Made by a program: the position numbers and the translations under genes. From the NCBI GenBank assembly GCA_964414015.1, contig CAYPUE010000036.1, positions 1 to 7,480 on the forward strand: a stretch of DNA of 7,480 bases. The letters run 5' to 3'. The notes beneath the pieces are model-generated. The model was given only the letters and a program-made list of their open reading frames with translations. It searched no databases and had not been told where the DNA came from. Shown here one piece after another: positions 1-5,689 of this stretch (position 1 is the stretch's first letter; every line of letters begins with the position of its first letter). The stretch comes from JAUSEW01 sp964414015 (GTDB lineage: Bacteria > Patescibacteriota > Microgenomatia > Levybacterales > UBA12049).

Positions 1-21
1 TTAAAAATTCCATAGTTAAAC

Positions 22-39
22 AAGTAAAAGCGTTTACTT
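22..39 (-). terminator. Weak AT-rich hairpin downstream of rarA, possible terminator
   Basis: A perfect 7-bp inverted repeat (AAGTAAA / TTTACTT, 4-nt loop) lies about 30 nt past the rarA stop. On the minus strand it is followed by GTTTAAC rather than a clean U-tract, and the stem has only one G:C pair, so it would be a poor intrinsic terminator. I see no gene in 1-68. Confidence 0.22.
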
Positions 40-68
40 TTAAATAATTTGGAACCGGGTGAGCAAAT

Positions 69-1295
69 TTATTTTTTTATTTCCTCTGGTTTGAAGAATT
101 TGCGGCCTTTTAATTTCTCCGGCAAAAAAGACCCTGAGCTTGTCGAATGGGTTGGCCCGACGTAATTTTTACTCCACGTATACCCTTTGGCATATCCAAG
201 ATTTTTCATAAGTTTCGTCGGAGCATTACGCAAATGCAACGGTATGGGCTCATTGGGGAATTCGTAGGCAGCAGATGTTGCTTCATCCAACGCATTGACA
301 ACGCTTCTGGATTTTTTGGCGCAAGCTAAATATAAAGCAGCGTAAGCTAATATCAGTTGGGCTTCCGGCATGCCGATTTTATGTACCGCTTCGAAAGCAG
401 CGTTTGCTTGAATTAAGGCTCCCCTATCGCTAAGCCCGATGTCTTCGGCGGCAAAAATTATCATTCTTCTGGCGATAAATTTGGGGTCTTCGCCATTCTC
501 AAGCATCCTCGCCAAATAGTAAAGCGTTGCATCAGGATCGCTTCCCCGCATAGATTTTATAAAGGCGGAAATTATATTGTAGTGTTCGTCTGCTTTTTTG
601 TCGTAAATTCCTGCACTCTTTGTCTGAAAAACTTCTTTGATAATCTGTTCGTTTATAATTTTGGGTTTATAGGAGGTTACTGCAATTTCCAAAGCATTTA
701 ACATAATTCTTGCATCTCCGCCAGAAAGACGTATCAGAAGTTCTTTTGCGTTTTTCTCAATTTTCTTATGGTATTTACCAAGGCCTCTTTTTTCGTCTTT
801 CAAAGCGTTATCAAGTATAATTTCAAGTTCTTCTGGTTCCAAATTTTTCAAAACCAGAATTTTTGAGCGGGATAAAAGCGGAGAGATAATTTCAAAGGAA
901 GGATTTTCGGTTGTCGCGCCGATTAAATTAATTACTCCGTTTTCAACGTATGGCAAAAGAACGTCCTGCTGGGCTTTATTCCATCTATGGATTTCGTCTA
1001 CGAAAAGTATGGCTTTCCTACCTTGTTTTTTGTCATCCTGAACTTGTTTCAGGATCTTTTGTAAATCACTTTTGCCTGCTTCAACAGCGGAAAGCGCATA
1101 AAAGTCCGCTTTAATTTGATTGGCGATAATATGGGCAAGCGTTGTTTTGCCGCTGCCCGGAGGCCCCCAAAAAATTAGAGAAAAAGGATTATTCGATTTA
1201 ACGATTCTTCTTAAAAGAGCATCTTCGGAAGAGAGATGTTTTTGTCCGACAAATTCCTTAAAATTTTTTGGCCGCATTCTAAAAGCAAGGTTCAT
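69..1295 (-). CDS. rarA: Replication-associated recombination protein RarA (MgsA), AAA+ ATPase
   Basis: RarA/MgsA/Mgs1/WRNIP1 proteins are clamp-loader-like AAA+ ATPases that act at stalled replication forks in the cytoplasm. The 408-residue product has the full family layout: Walker A GPPGSGKT (44-51), Walker B ILFVDEIH (96-103), sensor 1 IGATTEN (125-131), arginine-finger segment LLSRS (140-144) and sensor 2 GDAR (193-196). The C-terminal tetramerisation region is recognisable from MRGSDPDA (249-256) and HLRNAPTKLMK (354-364). The start is set by the N-terminal match LAFRMRP..F.EFVGQ and by a promoter that leaves almost no leader; there is no Shine-Dalgarno. It is divergently transcribed from the ComB-like gene. 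Oddities are two segments, residues 80-89 and 383-389, encoded by sequences resembling dispersed palindromic repeats. The C-terminal one seems to lengthen the loop before LPEKLKGRKF compared with remembered homologues. The identification is secure. Confidence 0.96.
   Translation of the reverse strand: MNLAFRMRPKNFKEFVGQKHLSSEDALLRRIVKSNNPFSLIFWGPPGSGKTTLAHIIANQIKADFYALSAVEAGKSDLQKILKQVQDDKKQGRKAILFVDEIHRWNKAQQDVLLPYVENGVINLIGATTENPSFEIISPLLSRSKILVLKNLEPEELEIILDNALKDEKRGLGKYHKKIEKNAKELLIRLSGGDARIMLNALEIAVTSYKPKIINEQIIKEVFQTKSAGIYDKKADEHYNIISAFIKSMRGSDPDATLYYLARMLENGEDPKFIARRMIIFAAEDIGLSDRGALIQANAAFEAVHKIGMPEAQLILAYAALYLACAKKSRSVVNALDEATSAAYEFPNEPIPLHLRNAPTKLMKNLGYAKGYTWSKNYVGPTHSTSSGSFLPEKLKGRKFFKPEEIKK
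130..152. repeat. Dispersed-repeat-like sequence inside rarA (CTGAGCTTGTCGAA type)
   Basis: The stretch contains CCCTGAGCTTGTCGAA followed by TGGGT, with imperfect dyad symmetry (ACCC at 131-134, GGGT at 149-152). From memory it resembles a short palindromic repeat scattered through many draft bacterial genomes (ACCCTTCGACAAGCTCAGGG type), with one extra base near one arm. In the rarA frame it encodes HSTSSGS (residues 383-389). Only one copy lies in this window, so repeat status rests on recall. Confidence 0.6.
1032..1056. repeat. Palindromic dispersed-repeat-like sequence inside rarA (ATCCTGAA..TTCAGGAT)
   Basis: A perfect 8-bp inverted repeat, ATCCTGAA (1035-1042) and TTCAGGAT (1048-1055), flanks the loop CTTGT. 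With its flanks it looks like the well-known dispersed palindrome containing CCTGAACTTGTTTCAGG. In the rarA frame it encodes KILKQVQDDK (residues 80-89), between the ISAV-like strand and Walker B. The symmetry is seen directly; the dispersed-repeat identity is from memory. Confidence 0.65.
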
Positions 1296-1304
1296 CGCCA
1301 GCCC

Positions 1305-1313
1305 ATTGTAGCA
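1305..1313 (-). promoter_or_regulatory. Extended -10 promoter of rarA, near-leaderless transcript
   Basis: The minus strand reads TGCTACAAT, a TGn extended -10 with TACAAT (5 of 6 to TATAAT). There is no convincing -35. Transcription about 7 nt downstream would begin near 1298, only some 3 nt before the rarA ATG, consistent with the missing Shine-Dalgarno. Confidence 0.6.
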
Positions 1314-1344
1314 CTAATTTACTTTCGGAAAAACTTTTATTTTT

Positions 1345-1353
1345 TGATACAAT
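1345..1353 (+). promoter_or_regulatory. Extended -10 promoter of the ComB-like gene, leaderless transcript
   Basis: TGATACAAT is an extended -10 ending 7 nt before the ATG at 1361, so the expected start of transcription (about 1360-1361) coincides with the start codon. No -35 and no Shine-Dalgarno are visible. It faces away from the rarA promoter, with about 31 bp between the two boxes. Confidence 0.62.
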
Positions 1354-1360
1354 ATGTTTA

Positions 1361-2035
1361 ATGCGGGTTCAGAAATTGTTTGGAGTTGAAGGGGCAAGGC
1401 AAGCAAAAGGTATAGCAGTAATAATTGATATTTTTAGGGCAGCTACGGTTTCTGCTTTTCTTCTGGGAAAAAATGTTAAGGAAATTATTCCCGTATCCAC
1501 AAAAAAAGAAGCCTTCGAATATAAAAGAAAAAATCCATCGTACGTTTTGGTTGGAGAAGAGATGGGTTACAAGATTAATGGATTTGACTATGGAAATTCG
1601 CCTTACGAAGTTAGCAAGGCAAAAAATTTACGCGGCAAAATAGTTATACATAGAAGTTCAATGGGGACACAAGGGATAACTAACGCAAGAAAAGCAGCGG
1701 AAATTATTTTTGGAAGTTTCGTTTGCGCATCAGCAATTGTAAATTATTTAACAAATCATAAAAATCAGAAAGTATCAATTGTTGCTCTGGACGGGCAAGG
1801 AACGGAAGATGATGCATTTGCGGATTACTTAATAGGAGAGCTGACCGGGAAGGGGCGTAAAAATATAAAAGACATAGTTAAGTATTTAAAAAAACTCCCG
1901 CGTGCATCGAGATTTTTCGATCCGAAATTGCCGGAATTTCCAAAAGAGGATTTTTATCTAGCTCTTGATATTGACCGTTTCAGCTTCTTCCCTTTAGTAA
2001 AGAATAAGAAAATTGCTAAATATACGAACTCCTAA
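1361..2035 (+). CDS. ComB-family protein (2-phosphosulfolactate phosphatase-like)
   Basis: The 224-residue product has the ordered blocks of the ComB family: VIIDIFRAAT (20-29), GEEMGYKINGFDYGNSP (65-81), GKIVIHRSSMGT (92-103), GSFVCASA (118-125) and ALDGQGTEDDAFADYLIGEL (142-161). Archaeal ComB is an Mg-dependent phosphatase that removes phosphate from 2-phosphosulfolactate in coenzyme M synthesis. Nothing here suggests that pathway, so the true substrate is unknown and I give no gene symbol. The block usually written TTTNGT is RSSMGT here, a possible specificity change. No signal peptide is seen, so it is probably cytoplasmic. It starts at the promoter-proximal ATG with no leader; an ATG at 1354 is out of frame. 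It converges on the inositol-phosphatase gene with a 14-bp spacer. Family is secure, function is not. Confidence 0.87.
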   Translation: MRVQKLFGVEGARQAKGIAVIIDIFRAATVSAFLLGKNVKEIIPVSTKKEAFEYKRKNPSYVLVGEEMGYKINGFDYGNSPYEVSKAKNLRGKIVIHRSSMGTQGITNARKAAEIIFGSFVCASAIVNYLTNHKNQKVSIVALDGQGTEDDAFADYLIGELTGKGRKNIKDIVKYLKKLPRASRFFDPKLPEFPKEDFYLALDIDRFSFFPLVKNKKIAKYTNS

Positions 2036-2049
2036 ATTTGCCCTTGTAT

Positions 2050-2850
2050 TTACTTTATTAATTTCTGGATTTTTTTATGGAGGATTCCGTTGGATGCAAG
2101 AATATCAGGAGTAAATACATCCCAACGTGCGCCTGTAGGAGTTGTTATTTTACCGCCAGCTTTTTCTACAAGCAATGCAGAAGCTGCTACATCCCACGGC
2201 TTTAAACCTGAATGCATATAAGCATCTATTCTGCCGTCAGCAAGACTTGCAAGATCAGCTACGGCACTACCCATTGATTTTATTTGTCTAACATGAATGC
2301 TGATATTACTTAACCAACGAACAACGTTTAATCTTTTTTCAAGCTCCCATGCCCAATCACATGCGAAGACTGTTTTATTCATGCTATCAGTTGAAGAAAC
2401 TTGAATAGGTTTGCTATTAAGAAATGCGCCATCTTGATCGGCTTGTGCCCAATATAAATCTTTCGTCATTGGAACATATACGACTCCCAATTTAGAAATT
2501 CCTTTATTAACTAATCCAACTGAAATTGCGAAGTTAGGATTTTTACGGGAAAAATTAGTTGTGCCATCAAGCGGATCAATAACCCAAAGACTATTTACAT
2601 TTCTGAAAAGAGAATAATCTTTAGGAGCAGTTTCTTCTGTTAAGAAATTCGTTTTAGGATATTGTTTTTTTATACCCTCTCTTAAAAATGTGTCAATTTC
2701 TTCATCAGCTTGAGTGGTAAAATCTACTCCCCCTTTACTTCTAGAGGTAAAATCACGAGAAGCGAAATATTTTCTTAAAATTTCACCTGCTTGCGGAAGA
2801 AGATCGGTAAAATATTTTCTTGCTTTTGTTAAATCAATCAAGTGATTCAT
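2050..2850 (-). CDS. Inositol monophosphatase family protein (SuhB-like)
   Basis: The 266-residue protein belongs to the Mg2+-dependent, Li+-sensitive phosphatases acting on inositol phosphates or related sugar phosphates or nucleotides. The metal-site motifs are present: TTQAD (45-49), TEE (71-73), IDPLDGTTNF (91-100) and the distal KPWDVAA (217-223). Likely metal ligands are E72 or E73, D92, D95 and D220. GGVDFTTQAD fits the usual KG..D.VT..D segment. Length is normal for the family. The ATG overlaps the typA stop as ATGA, and there is no good Shine-Dalgarno, so translation probably depends on ribosomes finishing typA. No promoter of its own is seen. Family members include inositol-1-phosphatase, histidinol-phosphatase, CysQ-like and fructose-1,6-bisphosphatase activities. 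The sequence alone does not choose among them, so no symbol is given. Confidence 0.93.
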   Translation of the reverse strand: MNHLIDLTKARKYFTDLLPQAGEILRKYFASRDFTSRSKGGVDFTTQADEEIDTFLREGIKKQYPKTNFLTEETAPKDYSLFRNVNSLWVIDPLDGTTNFSRKNPNFAISVGLVNKGISKLGVVYVPMTKDLYWAQADQDGAFLNSKPIQVSSTDSMNKTVFACDWAWELEKRLNVVRWLSNISIHVRQIKSMGSAVADLASLADGRIDAYMHSGLKPWDVAASALLVEKAGGKITTPTGARWDVFTPDILASNGILHKKIQKLIK

Positions 2851-4670
2851 TTTCTTGCTGTTCTGACTCTTTCAAGCCTGGTTAGAAATTTTTTGCGCAG
2901 CCTCAAGTTTCGAGGTGTAACTTCCATTAATTCGTCGTCTTCTAGGAAATCCAAGCACTGCTCAAGACTCATTATGACAGCTGGCGTTAGCGGGATATTG
3001 ATATCCGCAGTTTCCGAACGGACGTTGGTCATCTTTTTTTCTCTCGTAACATTTATTTCTATATCATCTCTTTTTGAATTTAATCCGACAATCATTCCTT
3101 GATAAACTTTCGTACCCGGTTCTATGAAAGTGGTGCCTCTTTGCTGTGCCGCTTCCAAACCGAAAGCAACTGCTGTACCTGTCTCCGAAGCGATCAAAAC
3201 TCCATTTCTTATTTTTGGAATAGGCGGGGTGATTGGCTCATATTTATCAAACATAGTATTGATAATCGCAGTACCCCTAGTATTAGTTAAAAGAGTACTT
3301 CTTATACCCAATAAAGATTTTGAGGGGATTTTATATTCAAATCTGGTATTCCCCTTTCCATCAGAGACCATATTGATCATCTTTCCTTTTCTTGTCCCCA
3401 GCTCTTGAGTGATAATTCCTATAAATTCATCCGGAACATCAATGATGAGATCTTCAACCGGTTCCATTTCTTGCCCATCCACAACTTTAGTAATTACTTC
3501 GGGTTTTCCAACTTGAAATTCATAGCCTTCGCGTCTTAAGGTTTCAATAAGAATTGATAAATGCAGTTCTCCTCTTCCGGAAATGATAAACTTGTCGTCC
3601 TTAACTTCAAGCCTTAAGCTGATGTTGGTTTCAAGTTCTTTCAAGAGTCTTTCGTATACTTGCCTTGAGTTGGAAAATTTCCCTTCCTTGCCTGCGAAAG
3701 GAGATGTGTTGGCAAACATGGAAATTTTGATAGTTGGTTCTTCCAACGTGATTCTGGGTAAAGGTTGTGATACGGAGGAATCCGCTATGGTGTCTCCAAT
3801 TTCTACATTGTCGATACCCGTTAGCTCGACAATTTCTCCGGCGAAAGCAGAGGATACTTCGCGTTTTTTTAGCCCTTCGTTAATATACATATTGTTTATT
3901 TTCGAAGATGTTAGTTTGCCATCTTTTTTTATCAAAACTACGGATTGGTTTTTCTTGATACTGCCGCTTCTGACTCTTCCTATGACGTGTTTGCCTTTAT
4001 GAAGATCGAAATCAAGAGCTGTGGCAAGCATTTTAAACGGTCCGTCTTCAATTTTGGGCGCAGGAATATACTTAATAATAGTGTCCATAATAGGACTAAG
4101 ACTTGAACTTGCGGCGACATCCTCCAGTTTTTCTGCTGCTTTCCCTTCCCTGCCGATAGCATAAAGCACAGGAAAATTTAATTGCTCCGCGTCTGTTGCC
4201 AGTTCCAGAAAAAGATCATTGGTTTTCTCAAAAGCAGATTTAATATCGGCATTTTTCTTATCAACTTTATTGATAATGACAATTACTTTAAGTCCCTGCT
4301 CAAGTGCTTTTTTCAAAACAAATTTCGTTTGAGGCATCGGCCCTTCAAAAGAATCGATAATAAGGAGTGCTCCGTCTGCCATATTGAGAGTTCTTTCAAC
4401 TTCTCCGGAAAAATCCGCATGGCCGGGAGTATCAATAATATTTATTCTATAATCTCTATAATAAATAGAGGTATTCTTAGCAAGAATTGTAATGCCCCGT
4501 TCCCGTTCCAACGGATTGGAATCGAGAATAGTTGTTTGCTGCATTTCCGGCTCATTCTCTCTGAAAGTATGAGATTGCTTGAGCATAAAATCCACAAGCG
4601 TTGTTTTGCCATGGTCAACGTGAGCGATAACAGCAACGTTTCTGATATTTTCAGGTTTGAATTTATCCAT
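2847..4670 (-). CDS. typA: Translational GTPase TypA/BipA
   Basis: TypA/BipA is an EF-G-like GTPase that binds the ribosome and affects 50S assembly and stress or low-temperature growth. The 607-residue protein has G1 AHVDHGKT (16-23), G2 RGIT (58-61), G3 DTPGHADF (80-87) and G4 NKVD (134-137). The segment EGPMPQTKFVL (109-119) and GRGELHLSILIETLRREGYE later on are typical of TypA rather than LepA or EF-G, as is the basic C-terminal end RNLRLRKKFL. Length matches the family (about 600-615). The expected G5 SA..G appears as YAIGREG (170-176), a divergence. The ATG is preceded by AGGAGG with a 9-nt spacer, fixing the start. The gene heads a two-gene operon with the phosphatase, with which it overlaps by ATGA. 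Its TGA stop argues against UGA recoding. Confidence 0.97.
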   Translation of the reverse strand: MDKFKPENIRNVAVIAHVDHGKTTLVDFMLKQSHTFRENEPEMQQTTILDSNPLERERGITILAKNTSIYYRDYRINIIDTPGHADFSGEVERTLNMADGALLIIDSFEGPMPQTKFVLKKALEQGLKVIVIINKVDKKNADIKSAFEKTNDLFLELATDAEQLNFPVLYAIGREGKAAEKLEDVAASSSLSPIMDTIIKYIPAPKIEDGPFKMLATALDFDLHKGKHVIGRVRSGSIKKNQSVVLIKKDGKLTSSKINNMYINEGLKKREVSSAFAGEIVELTGIDNVEIGDTIADSSVSQPLPRITLEEPTIKISMFANTSPFAGKEGKFSNSRQVYERLLKELETNISLRLEVKDDKFIISGRGELHLSILIETLRREGYEFQVGKPEVITKVVDGQEMEPVEDLIIDVPDEFIGIITQELGTRKGKMINMVSDGKGNTRFEYKIPSKSLLGIRSTLLTNTRGTAIINTMFDKYEPITPPIPKIRNGVLIASETGTAVAFGLEAAQQRGTTFIEPGTKVYQGMIVGLNSKRDDIEINVTREKKMTNVRSETADINIPLTPAVIMSLEQCLDFLEDDELMEVTPRNLRLRKKFLTRLERVRTARK

Positions 4671-4679
4671 AATAAAAAC

Positions 4680-4685
4680 CCTCCT
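4680..4685 (-). promoter_or_regulatory. Strong Shine-Dalgarno of typA (AGGAGG)
   Basis: AGGAGG lies 9 nt before the typA ATG and sets the start. It is the only strong ribosome-binding site in the window. It could be masked by pairing of GGAGGGT with the upstream ACCCTTCC (plus-strand 4715-4722), with one bulged base. Confidence 0.85.
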
Positions 4686-4714
4686 TCGCTAAGTCTTCGA
4701 TGGATAAAAGCTTC

Positions 4715-4747
4715 GGAAGGGTAAACAGCCAGAGATTTTCTGCGCTG
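4715..4747 (-). promoter_or_regulatory. Structured 5' leader of typA: 5'-terminal hairpin and anti-Shine-Dalgarno arm
   Basis: On the minus strand, CAGCGCAGA (4739-4747) can pair with TCTGGCTG (4726-4733) across a 5-nt loop with one bulged G, giving a hairpin almost at the predicted transcript 5' end. Downstream, ACCCTTCC (4715-4722) can pair with the Shine-Dalgarno region at 4678-4684. The pairing was worked out by eye; no folding energy was calculated. Confidence 0.4.
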
Positions 4748-4754
4748 CTAGCTA

Positions 4755-4763
4755 ATTATAGCA
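4755..4763 (-). promoter_or_regulatory. Extended -10 promoter of typA
   Basis: TGCTATAAT on the minus strand is a perfect TATAAT with the TGn extension. The transcript should start near 4748, giving a leader of about 78 nt before the ATG. Any -35 would be around 4778 and is hidden in the N gap. Confidence 0.68.
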
Positions 4764-4767
4764 CAAA

Positions 4768-4867
4768 NNNNNNNNNNNNNNNNNNNNNNNNNNNNNNNNN
4801 NNNNNNNNNNNNNNNNNNNNNNNNNNNNNNNNNNNNNNNNNNNNNNNNNNNNNNNNNNNNNNNNNNN
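4768..4867. other. Assembly gap (100 Ns)
   Basis: There are exactly 100 unknown bases, a conventional placeholder for a scaffold join of unknown size. It hides the 3' end of the ATP-cone/nuclease gene, the typA -35 region and possibly more. An open frame that appears to run through it to 4756 is not meaningful. Confidence 0.97.
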
Positions 4868-5649
4868 GCAAGAACTTTTTCCAGTTTTTCTTTTGGTAAG
4901 TTAAGATCGGAAAGAACGTTTGGATTTTGGCAGATATCTCTGGACAAGACCAAGTGGCTATCCAAAAGCTTTTGTTTTTCATTGCCAGAGAGCGTTGTCA
5001 GAACGGTAATTGGATGCAATCCTGATTTTTCTATTAAATCCCTTAGGCTTTCTTTTTCCGGATAATTCCAGCTTATAACTTTCATATTGACGCATAAAGC
5101 ATAAGCAAGGGCATCTGAAGTAACTTTGGTATTGGTTATAAGCCAAGCCTGATCAAGGTTGTATTTTTCAGCTATATCGTCAAATCTGGCTTTGGTATAC
5201 AAAGAAACATGTACGTCTGATCTTATTCCCAAGCCGTTATGGAACTTGGCTTCGATCATAAACTTTCTTCCGTCTTTTTGAGCAATGACATCTATTTCGT
5301 GGCTTACGCATTTCCCTTGCAAGATAGACCTAATCTCTGTTTTGTAACCCTCTTTTTCCAAAACTTTTGCTACAAAATCTTCAAAAGGATATCCTGTCGG
5401 ACCTAGCTCCATTATTCCCTGCTTGAGGCTATATTTTGCAGCCGAATATGGACGGGCAGAAGAGCCTAGGAATTCTTTGATATGGCGATAAATTTCAGAG
5501 GTTGGTATATTGTCGTACAATTTAGTTTTGATGTGGCTTATTACCTGATTTTCAATTTCTTTCGGAATTCCTGCTCTTATAATTGAAGCCCGCAGTTTCT
5601 CTTCGCTAAATTGTTCTTTTTCTCCTGTTGATTTAACAACATTCACCAT
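4868..5649 (-). CDS. ATP-cone plus Mrr-like PD-(D/E)XK nuclease-fold protein, 3' end lost in gap
   Basis: About 260 residues are visible. Residues 1 to about 80 resemble an ATP-cone (V.K..GE...F...KL..SI..AG), the nucleotide-binding module of ribonucleotide reductases and NrdR. Residues about 85-200 look like an Mrr-type restriction-endonuclease fold: GYPFEDFVAKVLEKEGY (86-102), then HEIDVIAQKDGRKFMIEAKF (117-136), giving E90, D120 and E133-x-K135 as the PD-(D/E)XK catalytic set. The tail after about 220 (KQKLLDSHLVLSRDI) is a helical segment of unknown role. No methyltransferase or specificity gene adjoins it, so this is not evidently a restriction system; a nucleotide-sensing nuclease or regulator is possible. 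It starts at the ATG 40 bp after the stop of the upstream membrane-protein gene, without a Shine-Dalgarno. The true C-terminus lies in the gap. Domain calls are by motif recognition. Confidence 0.85.
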
Positions 5650-5660
5650 ACATATATGGT
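5645..5660. promoter_or_regulatory. Inverted repeat over the start of the ATP-cone/nuclease gene, possible operator
   Basis: ACCATA (5645-5650) and TATGGT (5655-5660) form a perfect 6-bp dyad with a 4-nt centre. It spans the start codon and touches the candidate -10. A 16-bp AT-rich dyad loosely recalls NrdR boxes, but the conserved inner C and G are absent. It may be an operator or chance. Confidence 0.28.
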
Positions 5661-5667
5661 ATTAGCA
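5659..5667 (-). promoter_or_regulatory. Candidate extended -10 of the ATP-cone/nuclease gene
   Basis: TGCTAATAC on the minus strand carries the TGn element, but the hexamer matches TATAAT at only 3 of 6. It ends 9 nt before the ATG, exactly the geometry seen at rarA, so it would also give a near-leaderless transcript. Alternatively the gene is read from the upstream membrane-protein gene. Confidence 0.35.
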
Positions 5668-5689
5668 AAAGGTAAAATTTGCAAGGGAT

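Noticed and set aside
3..47. Possible C-terminal end of a plus-strand gene (stop at 45-47)
   Set aside because: Only 14 codons are visible, with no recognisable motif. Similarly, a minus-strand ATG at 13 gives just four codons before the window edge.
2036..2049. Bidirectional terminator between the convergent ComB-like and phosphatase genes
   Set aside because: The 14-bp spacer has no inverted repeat or U-tract, so termination signals, if any, lie within the genes or are factor-dependent.
3583..4002. 139-codon plus-strand frame opposite typA
   Set aside because: Serine- and leucine-rich shadow of the typA coding strand, without a ribosome-binding site or recognisable motifs.
4182..4724. 180-codon open frame on the plus strand opposite typA
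   Set aside because: It is antisense to the most conserved part of typA and its leader, shows no family resemblance, and has no start signal.
4756..4867. Extension of the ATP-cone/nuclease gene through the gap to a TAG-like end at 4756
   Set aside because: The frame crosses 100 unknown bases of nominal length, so neither the reading frame nor the stop beyond it is meaningful.
4868..5649. Restriction-modification system
   Set aside because: Only an Mrr-like domain is present; no methyltransferase, specificity subunit or helicase gene is next to it, and the N-terminal ATP-cone is atypical for such enzymes.
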